From NCBI GenBank assembly GCA_937901255.1, contig CALCHN010000064.1, positions 1 to 64,000 on the forward strand: a stretch of DNA of 64,000 nt, in the 5' to 3' direction. Made by a program: the position numbers and the translations under genes. Every line of letters begins with the position of its first letter. Position 1 is the stretch's first letter. The DNA is from an uncultured Flavobacteriales bacterium. Its GTDB lineage: Bacteria > Bacteroidota > Bacteroidia > Flavobacteriales_E > Vicingaceae. The notes under the pieces are model-generated. The model made no database searches. It was given only the letters and a program-made list of their open reading frames with translations, and was not told the origin of the DNA. Below are positions 44,256-54,050 of the stretch, one piece after another.

Positions 44256-47200
44256 TTATTTGTTCTTTTTTTCTTTCTCATTTCGTTTGTTCATGAAATC
44301 ATAAGCAAGAGGAGAAGCTAAAAAAGCAGAAGAGTATGTACCTACAATTACACCAATAAGCAATGCAAAAGTAAATCCTCTAATTACTTCACCTCCCCAA
44401 ATAAATATCATTAACAATACAAAAATGGTAGTTAATGATGTGTTTACTGTTCTACTTAATGTACTGTTGATAGCACTGTTTACCACATCGTCAATTTCTC
44501 TTTTCTTATAAGAACCTAAGTATTCTCTAATTCTATCAAAAACAACCACGGTATCATTAATAGAGTAACCCACAACTGTTAGGATAGCTGCAATAAATGC
44601 TTGATCTATTTCTAAAGAGAATGGCAAAATACCATAGAAAATAGAAAATAAAGACAATACAATTAACACATCATGGGAAAGAGCGATAAGTGCACCAGCA
44701 CCATATTGCCATTTCTTAAACCTGAATACAATGTATAAGAAAATGATGATTAACGAGAATACAATAGATAAGATAGATGAACGAATCATATCATTAGCAA
44801 TGGTTGGTCCAACTTTTTGAGAACTCATTAAGTAGTTATTCATAAATTGTTCTTTAGTAACCTCACTACCAAGTATAGATGATAAGCCTTCGAATAATTT
44901 ATCTTCAACAATTTCATCAGCTTTTTCATCCTGACTATTAATCATAAATGTAGTAGTAATTTTCACTTGATTGTCATCACCAAAAGTTTTTACCTCTGGA
45001 GCAGATTCAAATAAAGTTGCCAATTGCTCGCTAACAGTTTGCGTTTCTACTTTTTCAGCATTTTCAAAACGAACAACATAAGTTCTTCCTCCTTGGAAAT
45101 CAACCCCTTTTTGAAGCCCTTTTGTTGCTAAAGAGCCAATACCAATTAAGATAATAACACCCGAAAGAATGTAAAATTTCTTTCTGTTTTTTAAGAATTG
45201 AATATTGGTGTTTTGGAATAATCCATCAGTAAGATTAGTAGCAAATTTTAATACTTTACCTTTATTTAATTGGTATTCAAAAATCAATCTGGTAATAAAT
45301 ATTGCAGTAAATAATGATGTTAAAATACCAATTACTAAGGTTTTAGCAAATCCTTCAACAGGACCTGTTCCGAAGAACCATAATACAAAACCGGTTAATA
45401 AGGTAGTAATGTTTGCATCAATAATAGATGAATAAGCAAATTTATAACCATCGGTAACAGCCAATCTCATACCTTTACCTGCGGCAATTTCTTCACGAAT
45501 ACGCTCAAATATAAGTACGTTTGCATCTACAGACATACCAATAGTTAAGATAATACCTGCAATACCCGGTAATGTTAAAGCAATTAATTGCGGCATAGAA
45601 GCTAATATTCCAAAAATAAAGAACATGTTAGCAAGTAATGCAATTACAGAAGCAATACCAGCTTTAGAGTAATAAAATACCATGTAAGCCAATACTATCA
45701 TTAATGCAATAATGAATGAGAACATTCCTTTGCTGATAGATTCTTGTCCTAATGTGGGACCAACAACAGCCTCCTCAACAATTCTAGGAGTAGCATCAAG
45801 TTTACCCGCTTTTAAAATGTTGGCAATTAATTTAGCTTCTTCAATAGTAAAGTTACCAGTAATACTAGAACGTCCACCTGCAATCTCCTCAGAAGGAGCA
45901 GGAGCAGAGTAAACTACACCATCCAATACAATGGCAATAGGTTTTCCAACATTTTGTCCGGTAAGGTGTTTCCATTTCTGAGCACCATCACCATTCATAA
46001 TCATTTCAATTTCAGGAGCACCATTGTACATGCCAAATTGCTGTGATGCATCAACTATAACATCACCTTCTAATTGTGCTGTACCATCTCTGTTTTCAAC
46101 TTTTATAGCATAAAGTTGAATAAATTGCTGATTATCATCAAAAGGTTTGTAAGCCCAAAGTAACTTGTATTTTCTTGGGTTAATAATTTCTTTAATCTCT
46201 GGTTTAGCTAAGTAGCTGTTTACTTTAGCAGTATCTTTTACAGCAACAATACCCACAACGGGTCCTTCAGCAAACATTTGTTGACCTTCCTCGTTGGTGT
46301 AAGTAGGAATAGTCATGATAGCAAACAGCGGATTTTCTTTTACACTTTTTTGGAATAACGCTAATGAATCCTCTCCTGTAGCATCACTTAATTGAGACAA
46401 TAGGTCTTTAGAAGAAGTATCAGTTTTTGTTGTATCATCTCCTAATTGAGATAATAAATCATTTTCTTCTTCAGCAGGAGCTTCTTCAGCTTTTATATCA
46501 GTTAATGTAGTATCTTTAGTTTCCTCTGTGTTAGTTGAATCCTTAGTTTCTTTAGTTTTATCGTCTTTGTTTAGCAATTTAGCTAATTTAGAATTGGCTT
46601 CTGCTAATAAAGGATAAAACTCATTGTTTTGGTAAGTAGTCCAAAATTCTAATTTAGCCGTTCCTTGTAATAACTGACGAACTCTTTCTTTGTTTTTAAC
46701 ACCCGGTAATTCAACTAAAATTCTATCGGTACCTGTTAAACGTTGAATACTTGGTTGAGCAGCTCCAAACATACCAATTCTTGTGCTAATTACTTCAAAA
46801 GATTGTTCGATAGCAGCGTTTGCTTTTTCATTAATAAACTTTAACACTTCTTCGTTTGAAGCTTTTGGAGATAATGCTTCTTTGTTATCTCTGGTGTAGA
46901 AAACAGAAATTAATTGTCCACCAGGATTAACCTCGTTGTATGCTTGTTCAAAATAAGAAACAAAGTTGCCACCATTTTGTACTTGCAATTCATTTGCTTT
47001 TTTTATAGCTTCGTTAAAAGCAGGGTCATCACTATTAGAAGCAAGTCCTCTAACTACTTCGTCAATTTGAATTTCTAAGGTTACGTTCATACCACCTTTT
47101 AAGTCAAGACCTAAGTTAAGCATTTTAGCTCTTAGCTCACCATAAGTATAGCCGATTACCGGATAAACTTCTTCTGAAGCCATAGAATCTAAATAAGCAA

Positions 47201-47351
47201 ATTCAGCATCTGAACTTCCATTGTGATACGTTTCTGCGTAATCTTTCGCATCGTTTTCTACATTTACGGCAAACCATGTAAGCGATAATGAGTATAAACT
47301 CGCTATTGCAAAAAGTATGGTAAACGTTGTTAATAGTCCTTTGTTTTGCAT
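44256..47351 (-). CDS. secDF: fused SecDF protein-export subunit
   Basis: I start at the ATG at 47351 (MQNKGLLTTFTILFAIAS), giving 1031 residues. A consensus promoter covers the ATG 14 codons upstream at 47393. SecD and SecF are fused, as in other Bacteroidota, with twelve expected membrane helices, the SecD P1 domain (RIGMFGAAQPSIQRL) and the SecF half near residue 730. SecDF uses the proton-motive force to help release exported proteins. An Asp/Thr/Glu-rich insertion at about 250-330 contains two copies of a DLLSQL segment and is probably disordered. Confidence 0.93.
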   Translation of the reverse strand: MQNKGLLTTFTILFAIASLYSLSLTWFAVNVENDAKDYAETYHNGSSDAEFAYLDSMASEEVYPVIGYTYGELRAKMLNLGLDLKGGMNVTLEIQIDEVVRGLASNSDDPAFNEAIKKANELQVQNGGNFVSYFEQAYNEVNPGGQLISVFYTRDNKEALSPKASNEEVLKFINEKANAAIEQSFEVISTRIGMFGAAQPSIQRLTGTDRILVELPGVKNKERVRQLLQGTAKLEFWTTYQNNEFYPLLAEANSKLAKLLNKDDKTKETKDSTNTEETKDTTLTDIKAEEAPAEEENDLLSQLGDDTTKTDTSSKDLLSQLSDATGEDSLALFQKSVKENPLFAIMTIPTYTNEEGQQMFAEGPVVGIVAVKDTAKVNSYLAKPEIKEIINPRKYKLLWAYKPFDDNQQFIQLYAIKVENRDGTAQLEGDVIVDASQQFGMYNGAPEIEMIMNGDGAQKWKHLTGQNVGKPIAIVLDGVVYSAPAPSEEIAGGRSSITGNFTIEEAKLIANILKAGKLDATPRIVEEAVVGPTLGQESISKGMFSFIIALMIVLAYMVFYYSKAGIASVIALLANMFFIFGILASMPQLIALTLPGIAGIILTIGMSVDANVLIFERIREEIAAGKGMRLAVTDGYKFAYSSIIDANITTLLTGFVLWFFGTGPVEGFAKTLVIGILTSLFTAIFITRLIFEYQLNKGKVLKFATNLTDGLFQNTNIQFLKNRKKFYILSGVIILIGIGSLATKGLQKGVDFQGGRTYVVRFENAEKVETQTVSEQLATLFESAPEVKTFGDDNQVKITTTFMINSQDEKADEIVEDKLFEGLSSILGSEVTKEQFMNNYLMSSQKVGPTIANDMIRSSILSIVFSLIIIFLYIVFRFKKWQYGAGALIALSHDVLIVLSLFSIFYGILPFSLEIDQAFIAAILTVVGYSINDTVVVFDRIREYLGSYKKREIDDVVNSAINSTLSRTVNTSLTTIFVLLMIFIWGGEVIRGFTFALLIGVIVGTYSSAFLASPLAYDFMNKRNEKEKKNK

Positions 47352-47390
47352 TTCTTTTCGTGTGTATTTTGTTAAAAAATTATAAGCCTG

Positions 47391-47420
47391 CAAATATAGA
47401 ATTTCAAAAACGTTTTACAA
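47391..47420 (-). promoter_or_regulatory. promoter of secDF
   Basis: On the minus strand TTG (47418-47420), a 19-nt spacer and TATATTTG (47391-47398) give a near-perfect consensus. The leader to the ATG at 47351 would be about 35 nt. Confidence 0.75.
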
Positions 47421-47585
47421 ACATAAAATTCATTTCATTTAACTTTTTTTTATTTCACTAAATAAGCTTAAATTTGACAAGGAGTTTAAAGGGTTTAGAA
47501 AGCATGAGTTTAGTCATTTTTTTATAAAATTAATAGGGCTAACTTAGCCTTTGAACAACAGATTTATCATTATTAGCATCGAATT

Positions 47586-49868
47586 ATGAAAAAAATTACC
47601 ACTTTTTTAGCACTTTTAGTCTTTTTAGTATTGTCGCTAACTTCAAAAGCACAACTTACCGTTAATAGATACGATTCTATTACGGTGTTAAATTATAATA
47701 GCGACACGCTTTATCATGCATGGACAGGTGGCTTTAATTCTGCTCAGTTTTCAGAAATAGATTTGAATTTGGATGGTATTATGGATTTATTTGTTTTTGA
47801 TAGAAGTATTAATAGAATGACTACTTTTATTAATCACGGAACGCCAAATAAGGTAGATTATCATTTAGCACCAGAATATACCCAGTATTTTCCTCAAGAC
47901 ATAAGAGATTGGGTATTACTTAGAGATTTTAATTGCGATGGTAAAATGGATATTTTTACTTCTGGTGCCGGAGGAATTGTGGTTTACAGAAATGTTTCTA
48001 CTACTACACAATTGTTATTTACAATAGAAACAGTTAGTACTCCTTCTAATATTTTGTATTCTAATTACCAACCGGATTCACCGACACCAAGTATGGTGAA
48101 CTTATATGTTTCATCTATTGATATTCCAGCAATTGAGGATGTAGATGGCGATGGCGATTTAGACATCATTACCTTTAGTATTTTGGGGTCTCAAGTAGAA
48201 TATCATAAAAACTTAAGCATGGAAAGATATGGAGATTGTGATAGCTTAGATTATGAGTTGAGAAATAAATGTTGGGGCTATTTTTCAGAAGGAGCTCAAA
48301 GTAACAATGTTGTTTTAGATGATTCATGTGGGTTTAACATTAATAACCCAGAAAGAATTAGTGGCGGAAACAAACACAGTGGCTCTACAGTTATGATGAT
48401 GGATGTTGATTCAAACGGGTCTAAAGATTTAATTTTAGGAGATGTGTCATACAATAATTTTGTGTTGTTGTATAATTCAGATTCTTCTCCCAACTTTACT
48501 TCATCTCATATAACTGCAGTAGATACTGCTTTTCCTATGAATACTGCTAATACTACTCCTGTTGATTTATATCTATTTCCTGCTGGGTATTATTTAGATG
48601 TAAATAATGATGGTGTTAAAGACTTTTTAGCTAGTCCGAATTGTTTTAATGGTTGCGAAAACCTAGAAAGTGTTTGGTATTATGAAAACCAACGCTCCAC
48701 TAATCTGCCAGAATTTGACTTTAAAACAACAGCCTTCCTACAAGAAGATATGATAGAAGTGGGTACAGGAGCTTTTCCAGTATTTTTCGATCATAATGCA
48801 GATGGCTTAATGGATATTGTTATCGGAAATGCTGGTTATACTGCTTTACAAACTAATCAAGGATTAATTTCCTCGTTGTGGCTGTACGAAAACGTTGGAA
48901 CAGCCAGTAATCCAGCTTATCAATTAATAGATTCTAACTATGCAGATGTAGCTAATATTAATTTAAATATTGCTACCAATGAACCGATGTTAAGGTTAGC
49001 ACCAACTTTTGGAGATATTGATGGTGATGGCGATGAAGATATGATTGTGGGTGGAGATAACGGTAAAATTCATTATTTTGAAAACATTGCTGGAGCAGGA
49101 AATACTGCCAACTTTGTACTAAATAAAGCAGAATATGAAGGAATAGATGTAGGGTTATATTCAGCTCCTCAGTTAATAGATTTGAATAGAGATGGATTAT
49201 TGGATTTAATTATTGGCGACCGACTAGGCTTTGTAGCTTATTACGAAAATGTAGGGACAGCAACCATACCTTCTTATAGTTGGGTAACTTCTCAGTTAGG
49301 AAATGTGAAAACAAGAAGGTACGATGAATACAACGGAAATAGTACTCCTTTTATTTATGATGATAGTGGGGATTACAAATTAATTGCAGGAGCTACTAAT
49401 GGCTATATCTATTATTACGATAGCATTGATGGTAATCTTGGCGGAACTTTTAACCTGATAGATTCTATGTATTTAGGTATAAAACAAGGAGGCTGGTCTT
49501 TTGTAAATGTTGCGGATATAAATAATGATAGTGCTTTTGATTTAATTGTAGGTAATGTTGCCGGAGGAGTAAACTTTTATAAAGGAGACCCTGGAACAGT
49601 TATAAGTGTAGGTGAGAAAGCAAGTATTTCAGATAAAATTAATGTGTATCCTAACCCAACTAACAACCAAATTACCTTAGATGTTGGCAATAATAGTTTA
49701 GAAAATGCCTCAGTAGAAGTAATAGATTTAATGGGAAGAACCATTTATCAAAGTAATTTAAATGCTTCCAAAGTAGTGATTAACCTTGATGGACAAAGTC
49801 AAGGGATTTATTTTGTGAAATTTGTAAACCAAACAGGTAGTGAAGTGATTAGGGTGATTAAAAAATAA
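47586..49868 (+). CDS. T9SS-secreted FG-GAP/VCBS-repeat protein
   Basis: This 760-residue protein has a signal peptide (MKKITTFLALLVFLVLSLTSKAQ). About nine FG-GAP/VCBS-type repeats bear DxDxDG-like calcium loops, for example DLNLDGIMDLF, DVDGDGDLDII, DIDGDGDEDMI and DLNRDGLLDLI. The C-terminal T9SS type A sorting domain (INVYPNPTNNQITLDV, ending VIRVIKK) directs secretion through the type IX system and surface attachment. It may be an adhesin or a large surface protein. A T-rich leader with TAAATTTG at 47469-47476 precedes it. TspO follows 5 nt downstream. Confidence 0.88.
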   Translation: MKKITTFLALLVFLVLSLTSKAQLTVNRYDSITVLNYNSDTLYHAWTGGFNSAQFSEIDLNLDGIMDLFVFDRSINRMTTFINHGTPNKVDYHLAPEYTQYFPQDIRDWVLLRDFNCDGKMDIFTSGAGGIVVYRNVSTTTQLLFTIETVSTPSNILYSNYQPDSPTPSMVNLYVSSIDIPAIEDVDGDGDLDIITFSILGSQVEYHKNLSMERYGDCDSLDYELRNKCWGYFSEGAQSNNVVLDDSCGFNINNPERISGGNKHSGSTVMMMDVDSNGSKDLILGDVSYNNFVLLYNSDSSPNFTSSHITAVDTAFPMNTANTTPVDLYLFPAGYYLDVNNDGVKDFLASPNCFNGCENLESVWYYENQRSTNLPEFDFKTTAFLQEDMIEVGTGAFPVFFDHNADGLMDIVIGNAGYTALQTNQGLISSLWLYENVGTASNPAYQLIDSNYADVANINLNIATNEPMLRLAPTFGDIDGDGDEDMIVGGDNGKIHYFENIAGAGNTANFVLNKAEYEGIDVGLYSAPQLIDLNRDGLLDLIIGDRLGFVAYYENVGTATIPSYSWVTSQLGNVKTRRYDEYNGNSTPFIYDDSGDYKLIAGATNGYIYYYDSIDGNLGGTFNLIDSMYLGIKQGGWSFVNVADINNDSAFDLIVGNVAGGVNFYKGDPGTVISVGEKASISDKINVYPNPTNNQITLDVGNNSLENASVEVIDLMGRTIYQSNLNASKVVINLDGQSQGIYFVKFVNQTGSEVIRVIKK

Positions 49869-49873
49869 TAAGC

Positions 49874-50332
49874 ATGCTGCTAAAAATAATTATCTTTTTA
49901 GTATTCAATTTTGCCGCATTGGGTTTAGGGAGTTACTTTACAAGTGCAGCGGTTACTGCCGAGTGGTACCAAAACTTAAACAAAGCACCTTGGACACCTC
50001 CGGGTTGGGTATTTGGTGCAGCGTGGACAACTATAATGATTTGTTTTGCCGTATTTATGGCTTACGCATGGCAGCTCAACGAAAACCGTAACCTGTTAAT
50101 AGCTTTGTTTGTGTTACAATGGATATTGAATGTATCTTGGAATCCAGTCTTTTTTAAATACCATCAAGTTGTATTCGGATTGATTATTATTGTGATGCTT
50201 ACATTGCTAATGGGCTATTTCTTCTTTGCCTATTTTGGTCAGCTAAAAGCTAAAACGTTGTGGGTATTGCCCTATTTTATTTGGTTGATTATTGCCACTT
50301 CTTTAAATGCTTATATATTGGTTAAGAATTAA
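49874..50332 (+). CDS. tspO: TspO/MBR family membrane protein
   Basis: This 152-residue protein has five transmembrane segments, as expected for TspO, with the conserved Trp-rich region WYQNLNKAPWTPPGWVFGAAWT near residues 30-50 and WNPVFFKYH near 93-101. TspO binds tetrapyrroles and is often linked to stress or light responses. It follows the T9SS gene by 5 nt and may be cotranscribed with it, although no functional link is evident. Confidence 0.9.
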   Translation: MLLKIIIFLVFNFAALGLGSYFTSAAVTAEWYQNLNKAPWTPPGWVFGAAWTTIMICFAVFMAYAWQLNENRNLLIALFVLQWILNVSWNPVFFKYHQVVFGLIIIVMLTLLMGYFFFAYFGQLKAKTLWVLPYFIWLIIATSLNAYILVKN

Positions 50333-50344
50333 ATCTAAAATACT

Positions 50345-51160
50345 ATGATTAAAACAAATGCATCAATATTAAAAATAATACTAGTATCGTTACTTAGCTT
50401 TCTAATATCGATGCTTTCTTATGGACAAAAGCAAGAAGAATATAAGATACATTTAAAATCTATCGATACTACTTATTTTGAAATGCTCAAAGTATATGAA
50501 GATGTAAGGATGTATTATACTACCAATGCTAATTTGGCTATTGTACAAGCCATGATTCAAAAAGACACTAGTCATTTAAAATTTATTACTAACAGAAATT
50601 TATTACCACAAATTAAAAGAAAATTGTGTGATACGACACAAATTGTATTTCAGGATAGTTTAAAAGGACTTGGAAAAATTCATTTTAAAATAAGTTTGGG
50701 AAAATTTGATGAAGTTGCTAATCAAATTACATTATTAGAAAAGGAGGAGTATGGTTGTCGACTTATAAATGGAAAAAATCCTTATGGTGCAGATTTTTGT
50801 TATAGTATTACTAACGGAAAAATTCCTTATAAAGAAGATGAAATGCCTTTGCCCTATGAAGAAATAAAAAGTATTGAAATCACCCTTAATGGAACTAAAA
50901 AAACCATTCCAAAGGACGTATATAACGATTTATTTGATTTCTACACATGTGAAGGAGAATATTCTAAACGTCAAATGGAACTTTATTCTTCGTTAAACGG
51001 AGATTATATTTATTTATACATATATGGAGGGAGTGCAGCCAGTTCTTATTTCTCAAAATTAATTTTTGATAAAGAAGGGAAGTATATTACCCGAATAATA
51101 GCAAATTATCGTGATTTGCTTGAAACTTGGTCTTTTAGAGAAGGTTTTATAGGGTTTTAG
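50345..51160 (+). CDS. exported protein of unknown function
   Basis: This 271-residue protein has a signal peptide (MIKTNASILKIILVSLLSFLISMLSYG). The mature part is mixed alpha/beta with Cys at residues about 94, 143 and 153 and a C-terminal YLYIYGGSAASSYF stretch. I recognise no family. It follows tspO by 12 nt. The 230 bp beyond its stop hold two hairpins but no gene on this strand. Confidence 0.6.
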   Translation: MIKTNASILKIILVSLLSFLISMLSYGQKQEEYKIHLKSIDTTYFEMLKVYEDVRMYYTTNANLAIVQAMIQKDTSHLKFITNRNLLPQIKRKLCDTTQIVFQDSLKGLGKIHFKISLGKFDEVANQITLLEKEEYGCRLINGKNPYGADFCYSITNGKIPYKEDEMPLPYEEIKSIEITLNGTKKTIPKDVYNDLFDFYTCEGEYSKRQMELYSSLNGDYIYLYIYGGSAASSYFSKLIFDKEGKYITRIIANYRDLLETWSFREGFIGF

Positions 51161-51205
51161 TTAGTAGTATTAGTATAAGTTTCAAGAATATACCCAAACC
51201 ACTCG

Positions 51206-51250
51206 CTCGGCTGTGCCGAGTGAATAATATTAGAGTTTGCTTTTAGCAAA
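51206..51250. repeat. two adjacent hairpins in an intergenic region
   Basis: CTCGGC-TGT-GCCGAG (51206-51220) and TTTGC-TTTTA-GCAAA (51236-51250) are perfect small palindromes 15 nt apart. They lie between converging genes. A terminator function is possible but no T run follows. Confidence 0.4.
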
Positions 51251-51311
51251 TTTCATGAGTTCTTCAACCTTTATTACAAGGATTTATTTTTTTAGGGTTA
51301 TCCTAAAATAT

Positions 51312-51605
51312 TTACTTCAGTTTACTTGGATGTTGTCGGGTATCAAAAATACGAATGATTATGATTGAATTATTTTTAAAACGATAAACGATTTAACAAT
51401 GCTTTACAATTAATCTTCTATAAGGTTCTCCTAAGAACTCATCCACTTGATATTGTTCGGCAAACACAATACTCTCAACTGCTTTAATAATACTATCAAT
51501 AACTTTTATAGCAGCTTTCTTGCTTTTAGCAGCATAAAATAAATGAATGTCTTTCAGGTCATTTTTAGCTCTTTCACCCCAAATAATCTGAATTTTACTT
51601 ACCAT
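51312..51605 (-). pseudogene. ParE-type toxin gene with in-frame stop
   Basis: The frame encodes a ParE-like toxin (SKIQIIWGERAKNDLKDIHLF and VDEFLGEPYRRLIVKHC). TAA at 51393-51395 interrupts it at codon 71. The same frame then continues IVYRFKNNSIIIIRIFDTRQ and ends at 51312, giving the normal length of about 97 codons. A single A-to-T change in AAA would produce the TAA. The truncated 70-residue product lacks the C-terminal strand that carries activity in ParE toxins, so the toxin is probably dead. Confidence 0.75.
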
Positions 51606-51838
51606 TTCTTTATATCGTCTAAAAGTTCTTGGTGAGTAATGTAGTTACCATTGTCAATGTCTTTTTCTGCCTTTTTAATTTCCTGAATATAAGCTTTTCT
51701 AGTAAGTGATTTGCCACTTGTGGTATAAGCAACAATTTCTTCCTTGTCTAGTATTGCTTTAATCTGTTTTAATACTGACTCTTTATTGATGTTAAAAAGT
51801 TGCTTAACGAGATCTATTTTAATTGTTTCAATGCTCAT
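51599..51838 (-). CDS. small antitoxin-like partner of the ParE remnant
   Basis: I start at the ATG at 51838 (MSIETIKIDLVKQLFNI), giving 79 residues. A Met 12 codons further up is less plausible. It is a small helical acidic/basic protein with EEIVAYTTSGKSLTRKAYIQEI in the middle and KAEKDIDNGNYITHQELLDDIKKW at the C-terminus. I do not recognise a named family, but such genes accompany ParE toxins in Bacteroidota. It overlaps the toxin gene by 7 nt. Confidence 0.7.
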   Translation of the reverse strand: MSIETIKIDLVKQLFNINKESVLKQIKAILDKEEIVAYTTSGKSLTRKAYIQEIKKAEKDIDNGNYITHQELLDDIKKW

Positions 51839-51974
51839 AGTAATAGAATTAAAAATATTTAGGCTTAAGCTCAATGTTAGAGTAACAAATTTAACAAAAA
51901 AATAGTTATTTCATATCATGATTTTTATTCTAATAAATTTACGAATGTAGCTTTCCCTTACCTATTATCTTTCC

Positions 51975-51982
51975 TAATTTTG
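51975..51982 (+). promoter_or_regulatory. -7 element of the DUF481 gene, near-leaderless
   Basis: TAATTTTG ends 4 nt before the ATG at 51987, the same arrangement as at uvrB. A transcript would start at or next to the ATG. Confidence 0.5.
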
Positions 51983-51986
51983 CCGC

Positions 51987-52787
51987 ATGGTAAAAGCAAA
52001 ATATCTATTTTCACTTTTAATTCTTTTTTTATTTTCTCATGCAGTTGTCGGACAAGTACTCAATATTGAACGATTACGTTTAGAAAGAGACACTACAACA
52101 TCCTTTAAAAGTAAAATTACTGCCGGCATGAATATTTATAACAGAAGTTCGGCAGCTAACGAACCTGTAAACCTTTTTGGATACAATATGGATGTAAATA
52201 CTTTGTATTACCCGGGTAAACATGCTTTTATGGGTTTGGCAAAATTCGATTATTTAAAAATTAATGAGGAGGATTTTTTAAATTTCGGTTTTGTGCATTT
52301 TAGAGTGAATTATTTCAGAAAGAAAACCATCAATTTCGAAAACTATATTCAGTATTCTTATGATAATTTTAGAGGGTTACTTCCACGAATGTTAGGCGGA
52401 GGAGGAATAAGGTGGAATACGTTTAAAAGTAAATCATTAAGTTTGGTAATAGGGGTAGGAGGGTTGTATGAATACGAAAAATGGACACACCCCGAAACCA
52501 ATCAAACCATAGAAATTGCTTTGGTTAAATCTTCCAATTACATTTCTTTTCGTTGGACAGCCAATGAAAATGTTGACATTAATTTTGTAGGCTATTACCA
52601 AACAGGCTACGATAGTGATATTTCTGCTTTTAGAAACAGAGCAAATGCCTCCTTAATTTTAAATACAAAGATTGCTAAAAGAATATCTTTTGCTAATTCT
52701 TTTGATATTTCTTATGAACACAAACCCATAGTCCCAATAATTAAAACCATTTATACCTTTAAAACAGGCTTATCTATAGACTTGTAA
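51987..52787 (+). CDS. DUF481 (YdiY-type) outer-membrane protein
   Basis: This 266-residue protein has a signal peptide (MVKAKYLFSLLILFLFSHAVVGQ) and then predicted beta strands as in the salt-stress-linked DUF481 barrels. Visible features are FGFVHFRVNYFRKKTINFENYIQYSYDNFRGLLPRMLGGGGIRW in the middle and an aromatic C-terminal strand (TFKTGLSIDL). The family is thought to sit in the outer membrane; its role is not established. The gene has its own promoter and is alone. Confidence 0.75.
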   Translation: MVKAKYLFSLLILFLFSHAVVGQVLNIERLRLERDTTTSFKSKITAGMNIYNRSSAANEPVNLFGYNMDVNTLYYPGKHAFMGLAKFDYLKINEEDFLNFGFVHFRVNYFRKKTINFENYIQYSYDNFRGLLPRMLGGGGIRWNTFKSKSLSLVIGVGGLYEYEKWTHPETNQTIEIALVKSSNYISFRWTANENVDINFVGYYQTGYDSDISAFRNRANASLILNTKIAKRISFANSFDISYEHKPIVPIIKTIYTFKTGLSIDL

Positions 52788-52804
52788 GTTGTTGATAAAA
52801 AGGG

Positions 52805-52950
52805 TTAACCACATAGTGAGATAGATTTTTAATTGCTTTAAAAAGTTGCACCAAAGTTTCATATAGCTTGTCCGTCAAAGACGTACAAAAACACTTTGTG
52901 AAGCTATATTTTTCTTTTAATGTTGTCTTTTCTATGTTACTATGTGGTTT
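52805..52950. mobile_element. solo inverted-repeat element
   Basis: The left arm is TTAACCACATAGTGAGATAG (52805-52824) and the right arm is the complement of AAACCACATAGTAACATAG (52932-52950). The core holds ATATAGCTT (52861-52869) and AAGCTATAT (52901-52909), a 9-bp stem. There is no ORF. The arms match those of the GxxExxY element at 1361-1818, so this is a gene-less copy of about 146 bp. Confidence 0.65.
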
Positions 52951-53048
52951 CACAAGTATTTGAAAACAAAAATCACCTTAAATAAGCTTATTTTTTAGTC
53001 AAAAAATTAAGTAGTTTTGACATTATATAAGCAACATTACATAACTAA

Positions 53049-54050
53049 ATGAAAATATCAGGATCTATCTATTCGGATAACAAAAGACCTTTAAAAGAAA
53101 CCATTGCAGATTTAGAAGCTCATCAGGTAGATTTATTGCATGTAGATTGTAATGATGACATTAGCGTTTTTGATGATATTGCTGATATTAGAACATGGTG
53201 TAATCTTCCTATAGATTTACATATTATTACTAAAACTCCAGAAAAGTATTTCGATTTATTAAGAAAGCATCCTGTGGAATACGTTACTTTTCAGTATGAA
53301 GAACTGCCTACAGACTTTAAAATGCCATCCGATATTAAAGGACAAAAAGGTTTAGCGATAATTACACCAACTGATATTAGTGCTTTCGATAAGTTTAGCG
53401 ATTTTGATTTCATCTTAATAATGGCAACCATTCCAGGACAAAGTGGAGGTGTTTTTGATCCTATCAATTTCAAAAAAATCAGAAATTTCAAACAAAAATA
53501 TCCTAACAAAAATGTACATGTTGATGGAGGTGTAAATGGAGAAGTTTCCTTCATTTTAAGAAATATGGGCGTACACACTTCGGTTTCTGGTAGTTTTTTG
53601 TTTAAAGCCGCTAGTGTCGGACAAGCATTAATGGATTTAACCAAGCGAGAAATAGTTTCTCTTTTTAAGATAAAAGATTTTATGATTCCTAGAGAAGAAT
53701 GTCCGATAATAGACTTCTCTCAACTTACACTTAAAAATATTTTAGAACAAATAACTTACGGAAAGCTAGGAGTAACTTTAGTAGAAAACAATAAAAAATT
53801 TAAAGGAATAATTTCCAATGCAGATTTAAGAAAAACCTTATTGCAGAATTTAGATAATATTGAAGGAATGAATACGCAGGAAATGATTAACAAAACACCT
53901 GTAACCATTTTAGATACAGCAACAGTAGATGATATGTTGAATTTAGTAAGAGAACAATCTTTTCCTGTAATGTATCTTCCTGTGCTAAATGCAGAAGGAA
54001 ATGCCGTTGGAATTATTACTTTTGTGAACTTGATAAAAGGAGAAATATGA
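53049..54050 (+). CDS. ribulose-phosphate 3-epimerase-like domain fused to a CBS pair
   Basis: Residues 1-195 form a TIM barrel related to ribulose-5-phosphate 3-epimerase (Rpe). The Rpe metal-site residues are retained as H31 and D33 (LLHVD), H58 (DLHI) and D159 (HVDGGV). Residues about 205-330 are two CBS domains (FMIPREECPI, then GIISNADLR and GIITFVNLI), similar in spacing to the CBS pairs of arabinose-5-phosphate isomerases. An epimerase with CBS regulation is the most direct reading. Its stop overlaps the start of the DAHP synthase gene by 4 nt (ATGA), so the two are coupled and may belong to one pathway. True epimerase activity is unproven. Confidence 0.75.
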   Translation: MKISGSIYSDNKRPLKETIADLEAHQVDLLHVDCNDDISVFDDIADIRTWCNLPIDLHIITKTPEKYFDLLRKHPVEYVTFQYEELPTDFKMPSDIKGQKGLAIITPTDISAFDKFSDFDFILIMATIPGQSGGVFDPINFKKIRNFKQKYPNKNVHVDGGVNGEVSFILRNMGVHTSVSGSFLFKAASVGQALMDLTKREIVSLFKIKDFMIPREECPIIDFSQLTLKNILEQITYGKLGVTLVENNKKFKGIISNADLRKTLLQNLDNIEGMNTQEMINKTPVTILDTATVDDMLNLVREQSFPVMYLPVLNAEGNAVGIITFVNLIKGEI

